A stretch of DNA of 64,000 nt. Source: Strongylocentrotus purpuratus (taxonomy: Eukaryota > Echinodermata > Echinoidea > Camarodonta > Strongylocentrotidae). Both the position numbers and the translations under genes were made by a program. Positions 26,401-41,400 of the stretch are shown in pieces (within the stretch, counting starts at the first letter, position 1; the number at the start of each line of letters is the position of its first letter). The DNA lies in assembly GCF_000002235.5 (NCBI RefSeq), contig NW_022145551.1, positions 1,097,001 to 1,161,000 on the forward strand, given 5' to 3'. Below the pieces are notes generated by a model that saw only the letters and a program-made list of their open reading frames with translations, had not been told where the DNA came from and ran no database searches.

Positions 26401-29400
26401 CTGATGGAGGACGAAGCCAGGAGAGAGAGATCTCATCTGCTGTGACCAGAGTATCCACGAAGCTGGATGGTTGTCGAGGAACTGTAGGATAGTAATTATA
26501 ATAACAACAATAACAATAATGATACTACTACGAATAGTAATGATAATACAAAAAGAATAATTATAATGAGAAAAAAATAATGATAATAATAATAATAATA
26601 ATAACAATAATAAATTAAATTTATACAGCGCTTAATACAATGTTTGTAAGCGCTGAAAAAAATAAGGTACAACTTAAAGTAAACACAGCAATAAGAATAA
26701 AAACTCTGATAATAACAATTACAGATAATTAGCAACTTACAAAACATAACTGCCCTATAAATAACTATTAAACAATAAATACTTCAAACGACTCTACGGA
26801 TGGGGATTGACGGATTCTAATAGTGGGTAAACTATTCCATAACTTAGGGGCTGCAACACCAAAAGCATGATCACGGTATTGAACGGGAATTGGTATTGGA
26901 AATTAGCATGTGTTGTTGACCGTAATGAACGTGATGGAACAATAGGTTTGAGAATGTCATTTAAATATGATGGAGCATACCCACGTTTAATTTTGAATAC
27001 TATCAAAAAAGAATAATGATCATGATAACAATTAATACCAATAATAATAATAATAATACTAATAATACTAATAAAATTACTACTACTACTAATAATAAGA
27101 AGAAGAATCTCTATTTTTGTCTGTATGTTTGTACATGTATGTATGTACATACATTCTAGTAATAAATAAAGAATATAAAGACTTACTGGTTCGGATATCC
27201 AAAGGATCCGATGTAACGGAAGAACCTGTGACCTGTACCTGGGCTCGATACAGAGTCCCGGATGTTAGACCAGTAAAGACGAACTTCGTAGAACCGGCTG
27301 TATAGATTAAAGTAGAGGTTCATTGATTTTTAATATTGATTTAATCAGGGGTGATAGTGAGCACTAAAAAAAAATAGGTTTTTTGTTTTCCCCTCAACCA
27401 TGCCCCCTTGAGTAAGAAAAAAAGAAGAGGATTCGCGGAGAAAAAATAGCATCTAACAACATTCCCCCCTGTCGAGTAAGAAAATTGGGAAAAAATCGGG
27501 AAGAGATAAAAAAAAAAAATCTGGTAAAAAAAAAAAAAATCGGAAGAAAAAAAAATCAGGAAAAAATCGGGAAAATAATAAAAAAATCGGGAAACCGATT
27601 TAAATCGGGTTTTTATCAGGCCTGTTTAATTTGTATCATTGCAAAAGGGAAGGTCGAATCGAACAAGTATACTAAAATTCCCCATTTGGAAACATTCAAA
27701 GTAACAATCATTATCAATTGGATATACCAGATTTGTGAGTTCACTCAAGAGACAGACTTAGCATGGGCATCTGTTGTCCCATAACAATGCAAATATTTTC
27801 AATGCCTATTTCATCGTCTCCTCATCATCTATTGTAACTTACTTCACCAGCATCATTGTAACTGTTTGATCTGTTGCCTCACTCTAAATTTCGGACATGG
27901 CTTTATTTGATTAAAAAATTCGGTATTATGAAAAGACATCAGTATTAGCTCCATTGTGGCTTGTAAGAAAGATGCCATTGTACATTCAGCTACATACACA
28001 AACCCATGCATGGCATGTGCAGTATTTCAAACGTACACAATCCTTTCTAAACAGGAATGAACAACATCCATTTCATTGTACTGATAAGTCCTATAGTAGA
28101 ACCGTCACTTGTCAATTATTTGTTTTAAATGGAAGGATTGACATATTTCCATCAGGAACACTGACATGTCCTATAGAAGGACCATTACTAGTGTATAAAT
28201 CTTACCAACAGGTACACTAACAAGTCCTATGGTAGAACTGTCACTTGTCAATTATTTGTCAGAGAAAGTATAGTGTATAAATCTTACCAACAGGTACACT
28301 AACAAGTCCTATGGTAAAACTGTCACTTGTCAATTATTTGTCAGAGAAAGTATAGTGTATAAATCTTACCAACAGGTACACTAACAAGTCCTATGGTAGA
28401 ACTGTCACTTGTCAATTATTTGTCAGAGAAAGTATAGTGTATAAATCTTACCAACAGGTACACTAACAAGTCCTATGGTAGAACTGTCACTTGTCAATTA
28501 TTTGTCAGAGAAAGTATAGTGTATAAATCTTACCAACAGGTACACTAACAAGTCCTATGGTAGAACTGTCACTTGTCAATTATTTGTCAGAGAAAGTATA
28601 GTGTATAAATCTTACCAACAGCGCTTTGTAACTGCAAGGAAAAGGCGCTATATCAAATATCTTTTTGATTGGATTGGAACAGGAATATACTGACATGTCC
28701 TATAGTAGAACTGTCACTTTTCAATAGTAGAACTGTCACTTATCAATTATTTGTCAGAGAAAGTATAGTGTATAAATCTTACCAACAGGAATAATGATGA
28801 GTCCTATAGTAATACCATCACTTGTCAAAGATAAGGTATAGCCTGAAGGGGCTACAAGTGCTGGTCCAAATGCTACACCGATTGTCGTCTCAGTCACAGA
28901 ATAGGTCTCCAAATCCAGAGCGTCAAGAGATACTAATAACAAATATAAGAAAGTAAATAAATGAATGAATGAATAAATAAATAACTAACTAAACAAATAA
29001 ATAAATTCATGATAATAATATATTTAAAAACAATAATGATCACAGTAATAATATTACTATTAATGATAGTACTGTCTGGTGTTTAGAAATATTGAGAAAC
29101 TCTTTACATAACCTGTGACTGCATAGTGATACATAAAATCATCTGAGCAACATCAAACCAATTTGATCTGCTTGCTTGCATAGGGGCTCTCTAATACAGG
29201 GACTCCTAGGTCCTGTTTCATGAAACTTGATATCAATAACAAGTTACAAGCTACTGAAATCATGGCATCTGATTGGCTGAGAGCACATTTGTCATAGCAA
29301 TTTAGCCGTCGTTATAGATAACAAGTTTTATGAAACAGGCCCCTGGTGTGACCAGCTGTCACCAATAATCTGTACATACAATACCTGAGCCATGCTGCAT

Positions 29401-32400
29401 AGAACTTCAACCACTGATTGTAACTTTGACATCAATATTAATTACCATAGCAATATCTCTCATCCAACAGCCAATAAAATTAAGGTCTCCATGGAAGTTT
29501 AATGGCAAAGTTAACATCGATGCTAAGTTTTATGCATTTGGGTCTTGAACTGGTCATTGATCGTAATTGCACGAAATATGCCAATTAAAAAAATTATAAA
29601 TCTCTTTCACCTGTTGAAACAGTAGCTTCAGTGACTTCGCTACGGACCTCTGAATCCTGCCCGAAACCGGCAACAGCGTAGACAGACACGGTGTATTCCT
29701 GATTTGGGTCCAAGTCCTGTATCAATCAAACAAATGAGAGCATCAGCACAGACAGTTATGACTATTCAGTCGAGTAACCTCTCATATTGATGGCATTAAC
29801 AGACATAATGTACATGAATACTGGATTAATGAACAGTTAAAATATCATCATCGTTATCATGATTTGGCTCTCTCAGGAAAGCGAACAATGACACTGACAA
29901 CTACATAATCATATGGTTACAACTAATGTATATACATTGTTTAGGAATCAGTAATTTTGATGGTAAACCCACCTCAATAAGAAGTTCTGTCGTATCTGGA
30001 TCGTCTAGTCTAGATGTTAGTCTTTCTACATTGTCTTGTCCTGCGATATACACGGCATAGCCATCATACATCCCACTCGCTGGTTGGTTCCAAGAAATGC
30101 TGAATGATATAGCGGTTGGTTCCCCAGTCAAAGCTAGATTTCTGACTACGAAAGGAACTACACAAGAACCAGAAAAACACACGATTTATTAGAAGTGCAT
30201 GGGACTATGCAGGAACAGTGAGAAAACATCAGATGGATGTTGGTACTAATCATGGATAGTGAAAACAGGGTGACATACATGTTGGTACTAATCATGGATA
30301 GTGAAAACAAGGTGACACATATGTTGGTACTAATCATGGATAGTGAAAACAGGGTGACATGCATGTTGGTACTAATCATGGATAGTGGAAACATGGTGAA
30401 ATGCATGTTGGTACTGATTATGGATAGTAAAAACACGTTTGCATGCATGTTTGGTACTAATCATGGATAGTGAAAACATGGTGACATGCATGTTGGTACT
30501 AGGCATCAACATTTGAGACATGTTAAAAGCATTTGGAACTGAGGAAAATCAATACAACTATGAATAATTACAAGTGGGAAGATGCAGGAATAGTGAAAAT
30601 GCAGTTATGAAAATGCATGTTGGTACTAGGCATCAACATTTGAGACATGTTAAAAGCATTTGGAACTGAGGAAAATCAATACAACTATGAATAATTACAA
30701 GTGGGAAGATGCAGGAATAGTGAAAATGCAGTTATGAAAATGCATGTCTGTAAAGCACTCAGAGATATTGTCATTTAATAAATGCTTTAACCTAGAATAT
30801 CAGTACCATTATTATTTTTGGACTGAGAAAATTAATAATTATTACGTATTTGCATGTGCAACTAGAAAATTCAGACACCAATCAGTTTGAAGTTTATATA
30901 TTTATTCAAGATGGTGCTTTCCCATTCAATAAACCATCAACTTCTTTATATTGTTGAGAAATAAAACAATTTTGAGATAAAAATAAAGGTATTTTTTAAA
31001 GTGGAGTGGTTCGTAAACAGCCTACAATTTTCGTTATGGGATTGACTTACTTGTCCTGACATTTAAAATTCCAATATCTTGCTGGTAGTTTTCTGCCACT
31101 ACAAAAACATTGTAAAGCTGACCGGCTACCAAAGATGTTTCTCTGATGTTTCGGTCCTGAGTGATGAGGGGCGTGGTATCGGTTTGTACTTCAGTATTGA
31201 AAGATACCCGGTAGGGCCCTGGGTTGGATCTAGGACTGGCTCCCCAGGCCACCTCAAGACTATCCGTGGTTCTGTCTATGTAGATCACCTCTAGAGCTCC
31301 AAGAGAATCTACAAAGCAGGACAAAAAATAAATCCATCAGTTGCTGATATTAACATCAATCACTATCAACAATCTTACAATTTAATTTCTTATCTAGTGT
31401 GTTTTCATTATAAATTATCATATTTACCATCCATAAATTTCAATTTTTTGAATGCTCACTCGCTTGCAAATTTTATAAACAAATATCTCCATATGATGCA
31501 AAATGAATATTCTTGAGTGAATTTGGGGTTGGGATGTGAAACTTTTTATTCCTTAAAAGGGTGCCGTGATTATAAAAAGGTTGTAAAACACTGGTCTAGT
31601 GGATAAGTCCCAGACCACCAGGCTCAAGGTTCAGGGTTTGTATCCCTGTCACAGCACTACTGTCCTCTGACAAGTCATTTATCTACGTTTGCCACTCTCC
31701 ATCCAAATGAAGTCAATATTGCACTAAATATCAACCAATATTATATTTACCAAACACATAGGCCCGAATTCACAAAGGAGGTTTAGATTTAACCCATGGT
31801 TTAGACCCTCATTTACATAACCCATGGTTTAAAAATTAGCGCAAAATAAAGGTACCTTGCATTGCCCGCGTCTAATATTGGACCTCTGACTTGTGTCGCG
31901 CTTATTTTGCGCTTATTTTAAACCATGGGCTACGTAAATGTGGGTTTAAACCATGGGTTTAATCTAAACCTCCTTTGTGAATTCGGCCATATCGTATGTA
32001 ACTTCGATTATTATGCACTATAGAAATATAACTTAACAGTTACTAACATTATTTTGTGATTCCATATTTACTAATCATTAAGTTATTAATGTAAATATAT
32101 ATTGAAATTATGAAAATAAAAACCTCGCTTGAGGATAAGAGGAAAAAAAATACTTACTAGTCATTCCCTGAGCACTAGCCGGTTCACTGCGGATCAAGTC
32201 TTCCCCAGTCCCCACTGTGGCATAGACCTGGATGTCATACTGGTTTCCTGGAAGAAGTTCCGTGACTTCTCGGATGAAGTCATCCGGTCCGAGGGCGATC
32301 TCTGGTCTCTTGGTGCCATCGGAGTTAGTGATGACGAGAAGGAAGTTATGGTAGACTCCTTGCGGTCTGGTCCAGATGACTTCGAACGAGGTGACGGTGG

Positions 32401-35400
32401 GATTTTGTGTCAGAACGGTGGCAGGAGCTACAGGCTCTGTTCACACAAAGAAGGTATTGTAAATTGTAAAAATTTATATAAAATTATAGATAGTCAAATT
32501 TTGTTCATTCATCATGATAAAACATTTAGATAAAATAACATACAATATTGCATTACATATACAGTCAAAATAACAAAGATAATCATACAATATGATATAC
32601 ATCATCAAGGTAATCTGGACAAAATATAGGGAAAAGTAAGTATTTATGTGAATGAGGAGACAGCTAGAAGGGAAATGCCTGATTAGTGCTGCCACCTACA
32701 CAAAAAAACTGAAACTTAAAAATATGAAATTAGGATAAGATGGAAAATAATGTTTCCCATATGTGACGGCCTCCCCATCTCCTGACAATTTCCATTACGT
32801 TTTATGACTTTGGGAGATTTTGTAAGTTCATTTTCCATGACTATCCAGAAGAATTATTTTGTCATGATTTCCAAGTTTTTCCCCATGACGATGGGAACAC
32901 GGTCAACTCTGCAATCCAACTTACTAGTCCTCTGCTCTATATTCGTGTCTTCTTGTGAATCGAGAGTGATCTCATAATTCACTCCGGGATTCAGCGTGTC
33001 AAAGGTCACTCGAGAGCTCTCCGAGGGTAGCAAATCGACTGTTACTTCCCTGGGAGCGTTGCCATCGAGGTTTCTCAGGGTGATGCTGTAGCCAGTAGCG
33101 TCTTCCCTCTTACCAAAGATGACTGTGATTGAGGTGGATGTGAAGGCAGTCACTACGATCTCATTTGCGTCCAGAGCATCTTGAAGGCAAATAGTGATAA
33201 AAAACATAGATAAATCATGAAAATGGAAGATGTGAGTTGGTCTATTGGTTTATTAACTTGGTCAGCTCTCTGTCTTCACCTACAGACTCAAGCAAGCCCT
33301 GGTTTGAAACTGAGTCACGTCTTTTGGATGTGGCATGAAATGTGAGTCCCCAGATGTAAATAATCAGATCTAATTGATACCCAATGTACACACGCATTGT
33401 CGTTCTTTGTGCATCAGTTTGGAAGATTTTCATAGAAGAAATGTCCTCTGAAACGGATCTTTCTGCAAATTCCCCCGTATTTGAAATAAAATGAACATTA
33501 TCTAACACTTTTGGACCAAACATTCATGGACAAGTGCTGTAGTAACATATTATACTCATGTGTGTATGCATTGCATGTGACATTCAGCAAGACTTTGTCA
33601 ATGTCTCATTAACGTCATCATTCCAAATCCTCACAGTAGACATCAAATTTTAAATCATACATAATCAACCTTTCCTTTTTGCTTCGGCTTCGGCAGTTTC
33701 TTTCATATTGCCCTTCTGTAACCAGTATTCAACTTTATCTTAAAACCCCACTGCACTTCTTATAGCTACTTGCGCCCTCTCTTTAGCAAACAATGCCTAA
33801 TCAGTGACCATTGGTCCACCATGGTCCTCTTTTTCTTAGTGAGAGCTGATTTGATGAGATAACCACCTGTCAGTGACCTTGCAGGGTGGTCTAATCCCTC
33901 CTGTAAACTAGTACAGATGGGCTTTAAAAAGACACACAGTTAAAAACATTGAAAACATACCTGTTCTGACATCTAGTGTTGAGGTCTCACAGCTGGTCAA
34001 TTCTTGAGTTCCAAAGAAACTGATCGTCTCTATACTGACAGTGTAGAGGACATTAGCATCCAGCTCAGTGATAGAAAGACGTCTTTCCTCAGTGGCGGAG
34101 ATTGGTGGATATGCCTACGTATACAACAATAGAGGTGTTGTGGTCTAGTGGATAAATCAGTGAACTATAGATCACAAGGCATGGAGTTCAAATCCCATCC
34201 AGGTACTAATGTCCTTTGGCAAGATACTAATCTACATGTTGCCACTGTTTCTGGTTTTAGAGTTGCACCCTAACTGTATCATGTATTTACTACAATAAAA
34301 TAATGCCATATTACAGTATTTATTAAATGCTGAAGAATCAATTTCAATTTGTGTTGAGGACCCATACGAATCAGAAAGTTTACATTCATTAAAATAATCA
34401 TATTAAAACAAGAATCCATATACATATTAATTTTATTCATATTCTTATTCATATGTAGGTATATACATTCATGATCATAATCATAATCATAATAATATTC
34501 AAATTCATATTCATCAACTAATGAATATTCATATTCACACACTTATTGGTTGAGGACATACCTTTGGCAGGCCGTTTTCAGATGTGACATAGACACGATA
34601 ACTGTCAAAGTTCCCTTGGGCTGGAAGCCAGTTGACATCAATCGTCGTAGTTGTCTTGTCGATGACAGTAATAGCGCCAGCACCGCTTGGACCTGTGTAC
34701 AACAACAAAAAACAAAAGCATTATAATGTGTATCTGCAACAACACATTATTTTAAGAGTCTGCGTGTATGTCTTCAGAATTCTAAATCATATGGAACCTG
34801 AGTATCTTATTGACATCCTCCAAACATATACACCAGCTCATAACCTTCGCTTAGCAGCTGACAAGTGTAAACTAATAATTCCCAAATCCAAACTCTCCCG
34901 AATAACGTTTTTAATACCCTACTTTCCATGAGGGATTTATGTTCAAATGCTCTTTACAATTGTTATTAACAGAAGAGGAAAGTTTTGAGATAAGTTTGAA
35001 GGCATTGAGAGATTGCTGGTTGCAAAGAAATCTGGGTAAGTGATTCCACAGGTTGAGAGCTGCAGTTGTGAATGCTCCGTCACCAAGTGTGGCTAGCATC
35101 CTATTTATTTATTTATTTATTTCTGATATTTATACAGGGTGGCACATATCACCAATTTAGTGGTCTTCCATGAGGCCTTGTTTGGTAAGAATAAAACAAA
35201 TAACAGCATCAACAACAAAATAGATGAATACACAAGCATATAAACAGGTAAAATACAAATTAATTGGTATCCCCATGAAATAACTGAACATTCAAGAATC
35301 ATCCTTGATCATTAACAAGAAATAGGTGAATGGCATTTTAAAATTAAATAGATCTTGGGCGACTTTTGCAGAATTTTATGAAAATAATAAGCGAGATCCA

Positions 35401-38400
35401 GAAACTTACGGGTCTGCTGAATGAGGGGCAAATACTCAGACTGAGAATTAGACTCAAAAGCTACAACAGTGACTGAAATGGAGTAAGCAGTGGCCGGGTT
35501 AAGCCCTGAGAAGATGTACTCCGTAGTTCGCCTGAAGTCATCATTGGCTGGGCCGGGCTGGATTCCTATGCGGTACAGCATGTCGTCCGGGTCAGGTGCC
35601 CAAAATATCTGGATAGTGTCACAGGTGATGGCGGCCGCTACAACCGTCAAGGCTGGGACAGCTCCTAATGAGATTTCATGAAAAGTATGGTATCAATGGA
35701 AAACTGTGGAACCAACTACCTACTGATGTGCAGACGGCCTCATCTGTTGACCAGTTCCAGAAATTACTCAAGTCACATCTATTCTAATATAAATTACTTT
35801 CTTACCAGCCTACATATACTTGAATGATCTCTGAGAAGTGACTAAATTTTGTTTTTAAGTGGCCCAAACATTGTGAAGCGGTGTGTGTGCAGCGCTATAT
35901 CAAATATTTTTTTGGATGGATGGATGGATCAATGGACTGATAACAATATATACTGTTGTTCATAAAGTTGGAACAATATTGTCCTACCACTTTTCATGAA
36001 ATGATTATGACTGTATGGTTTACAAGTATTTTTCATTGGTAAAGTGTATATCTTCTCAGAACTGTATTGATCAATCTAAAGATTCAGAGAGTTTGTTCAA
36101 CAAAGTTCTGAGAAGATATAAGCTCTATCTGTCAACAATAAATCATACAGTCACAATCATTTCAAGAAAAGAGACAAAGAAAAATGTTAAAACTTTATGG
36201 GCAACAATGTAAAAAGGAAGAATTGTGAGACATACAAAAAATAACAACAATACAAAAAAAGAGGATAAGCAAGTAGAAGTTTGAACGGAAAAAACATATG
36301 TGTATATAATGTACATACATGAGATGTACATGTGTAGATTTCCAGTTGGAATAAGCTAATAAGTTACACACTGTTGGCAAGTTGACCATGAGATGGCACT
36401 GTGCAACAAAATGTTAATACCCTGGGGTAGAAAGTTCATAATTTCATTATTGCTTTAAAAATGGGTTGCCGTACTAGTAGGCATATTCACGCCTTGTTCC
36501 TTTTAGTTTCTGTTTATATTGATCCATTTCGGCTTTATGTACATTCTTGCGTTTTACTCTGATGAGTGCAAGACGAAAAGCTTAAGTATGGCTCTTTTCA
36601 ACGCGATTCTCTGACTTACTAGTAGTGAAAGTGTCCTCTACTGCCTGGCTGGCCGTGAACTCTGTTGGCGTTCCGCTTTTAGCCGTCAGACTGAAATCAT
36701 ACGATGTGCCAGGCTGTAACTCTTCAACGGTAACCGAGTCTTCATTACCTGCTATGGTCCTCATGTTGGGTGACTGGAAGAAAAAAAATGTTAACAAAAT
36801 TGCTAAGTCGACGATCATGATAGTTGTAATTGTAATTGATCTTTATTTCATTCATCATCAAAAACATTTAAAATACGAAACATAGTTAAAGGTAAAGACC
36901 AGTATTGGAATCGCCCCAATTTCAAAAAATGAAATGGAAGCTCTTATTACCAATCATGTGAAAGAATATGTTTTGACTAATACATGACGATAAAAATTTT
37001 GCCGGGAAACTGCCTACTAAATGATATATTTGGTAAATTAGTTTATCTACATGGTCTGTGAGAGATAAACGCACGTGTCACGCACATGTGCGTATAGTCT
37101 CATATACATCTTTCTGTGTACAGTGCTTGTAACTTTACGAAGACTGGGCCAAATTTCTTATCATTTTGATGATTCCAGAACCTTGCAGTACACACCAATA
37201 CTTATATGCTAGATGATCAATCTTTTCTGATCGATTCCACAATGTTTCTTTCACAATGCAATCGCATGACCATAACTAGTTTTTACCTTTAAAGAGAAAC
37301 ATTTACAAAATAATACAACAAAAATGTTAGATGAATGTGGAGACAGCTAGGGAAGCCAAAGCCTTACTATCGACTATCGCCAATTATCTGTTGATACCTG
37401 AAATGGCCTTTGTTTGCATTTGCACAACACAAAATACAATGACGTATACAACAAAGAAAACACAGAACAAAATCAGGCTGAGGGAAATGTATATGTACAA
37501 GTTTTTTTAGATAGGAGGGACTCATTCATATCTAATTGTGAAGAAATAATAAAATTTCAAATAATAATTTTGGTACCTTTTTTGCTTTATTATTATCTCT
37601 TAATTCACATCCATATTCACATGACTTATAAAAAACAAAGAACAATGGACAATCTGCTTCCAAAGCTACCTCAACAAAAATACAAAAGTAACACTTGGAG
37701 ATTGCGCTTTCTGTTGTGCAGCTTGAAGCTTTGGGAAAACCTACTACTAGACATTAGAAAAGCCTCATCTGTTGCTATCTTCAAAGTTTTGTTGATGATG
37801 TACTTGTCTTCAGAAACCTTTGAATAGTTTATGATTGTGTATCCATAGAGTAGCACTGTCATCACAGCGCAGTAGAGTATATTTATATAATAGCTGTGCT
37901 ATATAAATTGATCTAATTATCATTACCAGGTCACTTCCATCTGACTTTTCGTAGGTGAGAGTGAAGAAGTCAAAGCGACTAAGGGGAGCCTCAAAGGCAA
38001 GATCAATTTCGGTGAAATTGCTCCTTGTTGAACGGAGGAATGCCGGTGGATCTGGGTCTGAATAAAAGAAAATATATAGCAATACAAAAACATCATCAAC
38101 AATACTATAAGTGAGGTTTGGGCAAAAAAAGCATTAATGAAATCCATAAGGTATCTTGAGGAGAACAGAAAGAGCCATAACATGGAAAAATCCCAAGTGA
38201 GCTCATTGAAAGGCTGGGTCTGGAAGACACTGTCGTTGAAATGGTAAAGAGAAGTGGACAATGTAAGAGTTAACGGAAGACCAAAGATTTCATGGAAAAA
38301 TATGGTGAAGAAGGAAAGCAATAAGGTTGGTCTATATGTTGAGGATGCTCGAGACAAGAAGAAGTAGGGAGTGCCATCATGGTATGAGTAATATATTGTC

Positions 38401-41400
38401 AAGTTACGAATATTCAATTATCATGTACTAGCTGATATCAACTTTTAAAAAACATCATCGTTAACAGAAATGATTTTTGTTGTGGTTACATTCTTTATGT
38501 TAAGCATAATTTTTTCAAAGTAGTCAATAAATGAACTTAAACTTGAAATATGGTCACATTATGATAGTGGCCTATTCTGAAACTGGAGGCGCAATAGCTC
38601 AGTCGGTAGAGCAGTGGTCTCGTAATCCGGTGACCCGGGTTCGAAACCAATATGATGCGCTAGTGCCCTTTCGTAAGGCATTAATCCTCATTACCAGATC
38701 CCTCGGAGAGGACCTAAAGCCGTCGGCAGTCTGGTTGCTTACTGACAAGCATTTTTTGCTTTCTTAGCTGTCAGGTAAAATAACCAATTATCACAACATA
38801 CTTGTCCTCTGTACGACCGTAGACACAGGTTCATCTAAAGTGGTCAGTTTGAGTTGAATTGAATACTCCTGTCCCGGTATCAATCTTTCGAATGTAGCTC
38901 TAAACACATCTAATCCTCGAATCTAAAAAAAAAAAAAAAAATATTCATAACAATAATAGTAACAATAATCGTCAAACCTGTAAATAAACACCACTCAAAA
39001 GAAAAAGGAAAGGTTTTTTTTATAGGCAGGTGGTCTTTGCATAGGTTCCTTTAGTACAAATTTAAATTAGAAATTTCTTAAAGGGAAAGGTAAATGCGGT
39101 CTTTTTAGATAGGTGGTCTTTCCATAAAGGTGGTCGATAAAGCAGGTGCTGTCATGCATGAAGTAAATATGTGAAACAAAATAAATGAAATGTAATCTCT
39201 GACTGAAATGTGTCTCAATTATTAAAGCGGGAATGCACTACTTGTAGCTACTTGCGGTCTCTCTATAACAAACAGTGCCTAATCGGTGACCGCTGGTCCC
39301 CCATGATCCCCTTTTTCTTACGTTCAAAATTGAGAGCTGATTTGATGAGATAACTACCTGTCAGGGACCACGCTGGGTGGTCTAATCCCTCCTGGCCAAA
39401 CTAGTGTAGTCGGGCTTTAATTATTTAGCAAACTTGATGTTTCCTTGTAATGTGCTTTCCAAAACCCACTGAAATCATCACCAACAGCAGAACGACTCAA
39501 ACAGAGTTTGAAGATATATCCATTCTTAAACTGTATGCATTTACTGAAATGACACTGCCACAAATTGGTAACTTGTATTAACCCTTGGGCTCCTGAATTT
39601 TCTTATTCCCATAGACTTAACACAGAGACCTGGTTCTTGTAAGCAGTGGGTTAACTATAACTCTAACTGACTTCAGGATGGGATGACATCTCAAGCGATT
39701 TGTATCCAGCGGAAAGGGCATTATATAAATTGCATGTATTCGTATTACTTACCAGAGATATTGCATCTTGAGGCGTGATGCTAAGTTCATAATTTGTCAA
39801 TTCAGGCAGGTTGGCACGATCCTCGTAGATTCCCCAAACTAGAGCGATGGAGGTATTTGAGACCGTTGTGACACTCAACTCCAATTGGTCAAAGACTCCT
39901 GTTAAAGAAACAGATGAATAAAAATGATAATAATACTTTGTTCTTTTATAGCACATTTCATGTCTGTTGACATTTCATTTTTACAATATACATTTATAAA
40001 GTACAACACTAATGATAGTAAAAATGCAAATAATTATAATAATAACAATAACAAAAAATAATAATTATAACGATAAAAAATAGAGATTTATCAATTTACT
40101 ATGTATTCAAGATTCAAGATGTTGATTCATTGTTTGAAACTATTATACTTGGTATGTGAACTCTTAAACTAAATCTGAAATATTAATATCCCCTGACATC
40201 ATTAGTGTCACGTGACATGATTAATATCACCTGCCATTTCTTGTGTCACATGACATACTGTACTGGCATGCGCACTCACCTGTGGTTAGTGTCCTGGTAA
40301 CTGGTTCACTCTCCAAGCCTCCAGACAAGGCCTGGACACTCACAATGTAGTCTGTACCAGGATCAAGGTCCTACAAATAGGGGAGGAACACAGGGATTAC
40401 TATTAGGACCTCTTTTGTTTTCAACATGCATATTGAAAGAAGAAAACAAGAAAAGGAATAGGAGAAGAGGAAGAAGGAAAAGAAGACGTAGAAGACAAAG
40501 GACAAGGCGGAGACGAACGTTCTGTTATACAATATGTAATTTTCATAATAATATCTATAATGTTCTCTCAGTAACTGTGTTAACTTATTATGGGCGTTCC
40601 TAACTCAATTAAGCTATGCTTTTCTGGTTTTTGCCTCCTTCCGTATCTGAACCATTTACTTTAGGCGAGGCGTCAAAAATATCGATACCAGCAGGCTGCC
40701 GCCTCACGTATTGGCGCATCGAGGCTGCAATTACGGCCGAAGCCTGGCTGGGGCAATTATTTTTCACTTATTAGCCCAGCCGGCTTGCGCCAGGCTGGGA
40801 TCTGAGGCTCGGTTTCCATTCGAAAGGCGGCAGCCGGCGCATGCTTTTGTTCGGAGACCATTATGATGACATCATGAGTTAATTGAGGGTCCTACCGCCA
40901 GCGGTAGCCGGCTGAGCTAATTTAAAAAATGCAGCCAGGACGCACAAGTGCAGTTAGCTGCCGCTGGCTGGTATATTTATTTTTGACGCCTCGCCTTAGC
41001 GGTATACTCTATGTTGAAATCATTGTTACATATACAATTTATACACACTGCGTTTCATAACGTAATGTTGAGAAGGAAATAAATGTAAATAAATACAAAA
41101 AAAATTTCAAGAAAAATAAGGAAAGAAGAAAAATAGAAGAGGAAGAACAAGAAGAAGAAGAGCAAGAGTGTTTACCCTGAGAGTATATCTGGGTGGTTGA
41201 CTAGGAAGGTCAGGTATTACAGTCCTTGTACCATCTAGCGTGTATGTAATACGGTATCCATCATACACGCCTATGGGTGGACTCCACTGCAGCTCTAAGA
41301 ACAACTGCATCCCAACAGACTCTAGATTCTGTGGCATCTCAGGGACTACATTGAAAGACAAAGACAAAGATATTGACCCATTAGCTACTAAAATATTCAA

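Noticed and set aside
28080-28640. CRISPR-like regular repeats
   Set aside because: The units are contiguous 82-bp copies of an exon border without unique spacers, in an animal genome.
30237-30470. Plus-strand frame of MLVLIMDSEN repeats
   Set aside because: It is a 42-bp tandem repeat whose period happens to keep the frame.
32129-32533. 134-codon plus-strand frame
   Set aside because: It is the antisense shadow of FN3 exon F24.
33242-33523. 93-codon minus-strand frame
   Set aside because: It has no FN3 or other recognised motif, no splice sites in phase, and lies in an intron.
38586-38660. tRNA-Thr-like sequence
   Set aside because: No closing acceptor stem, and the same body and tail occur in two other copies: a SINE head.
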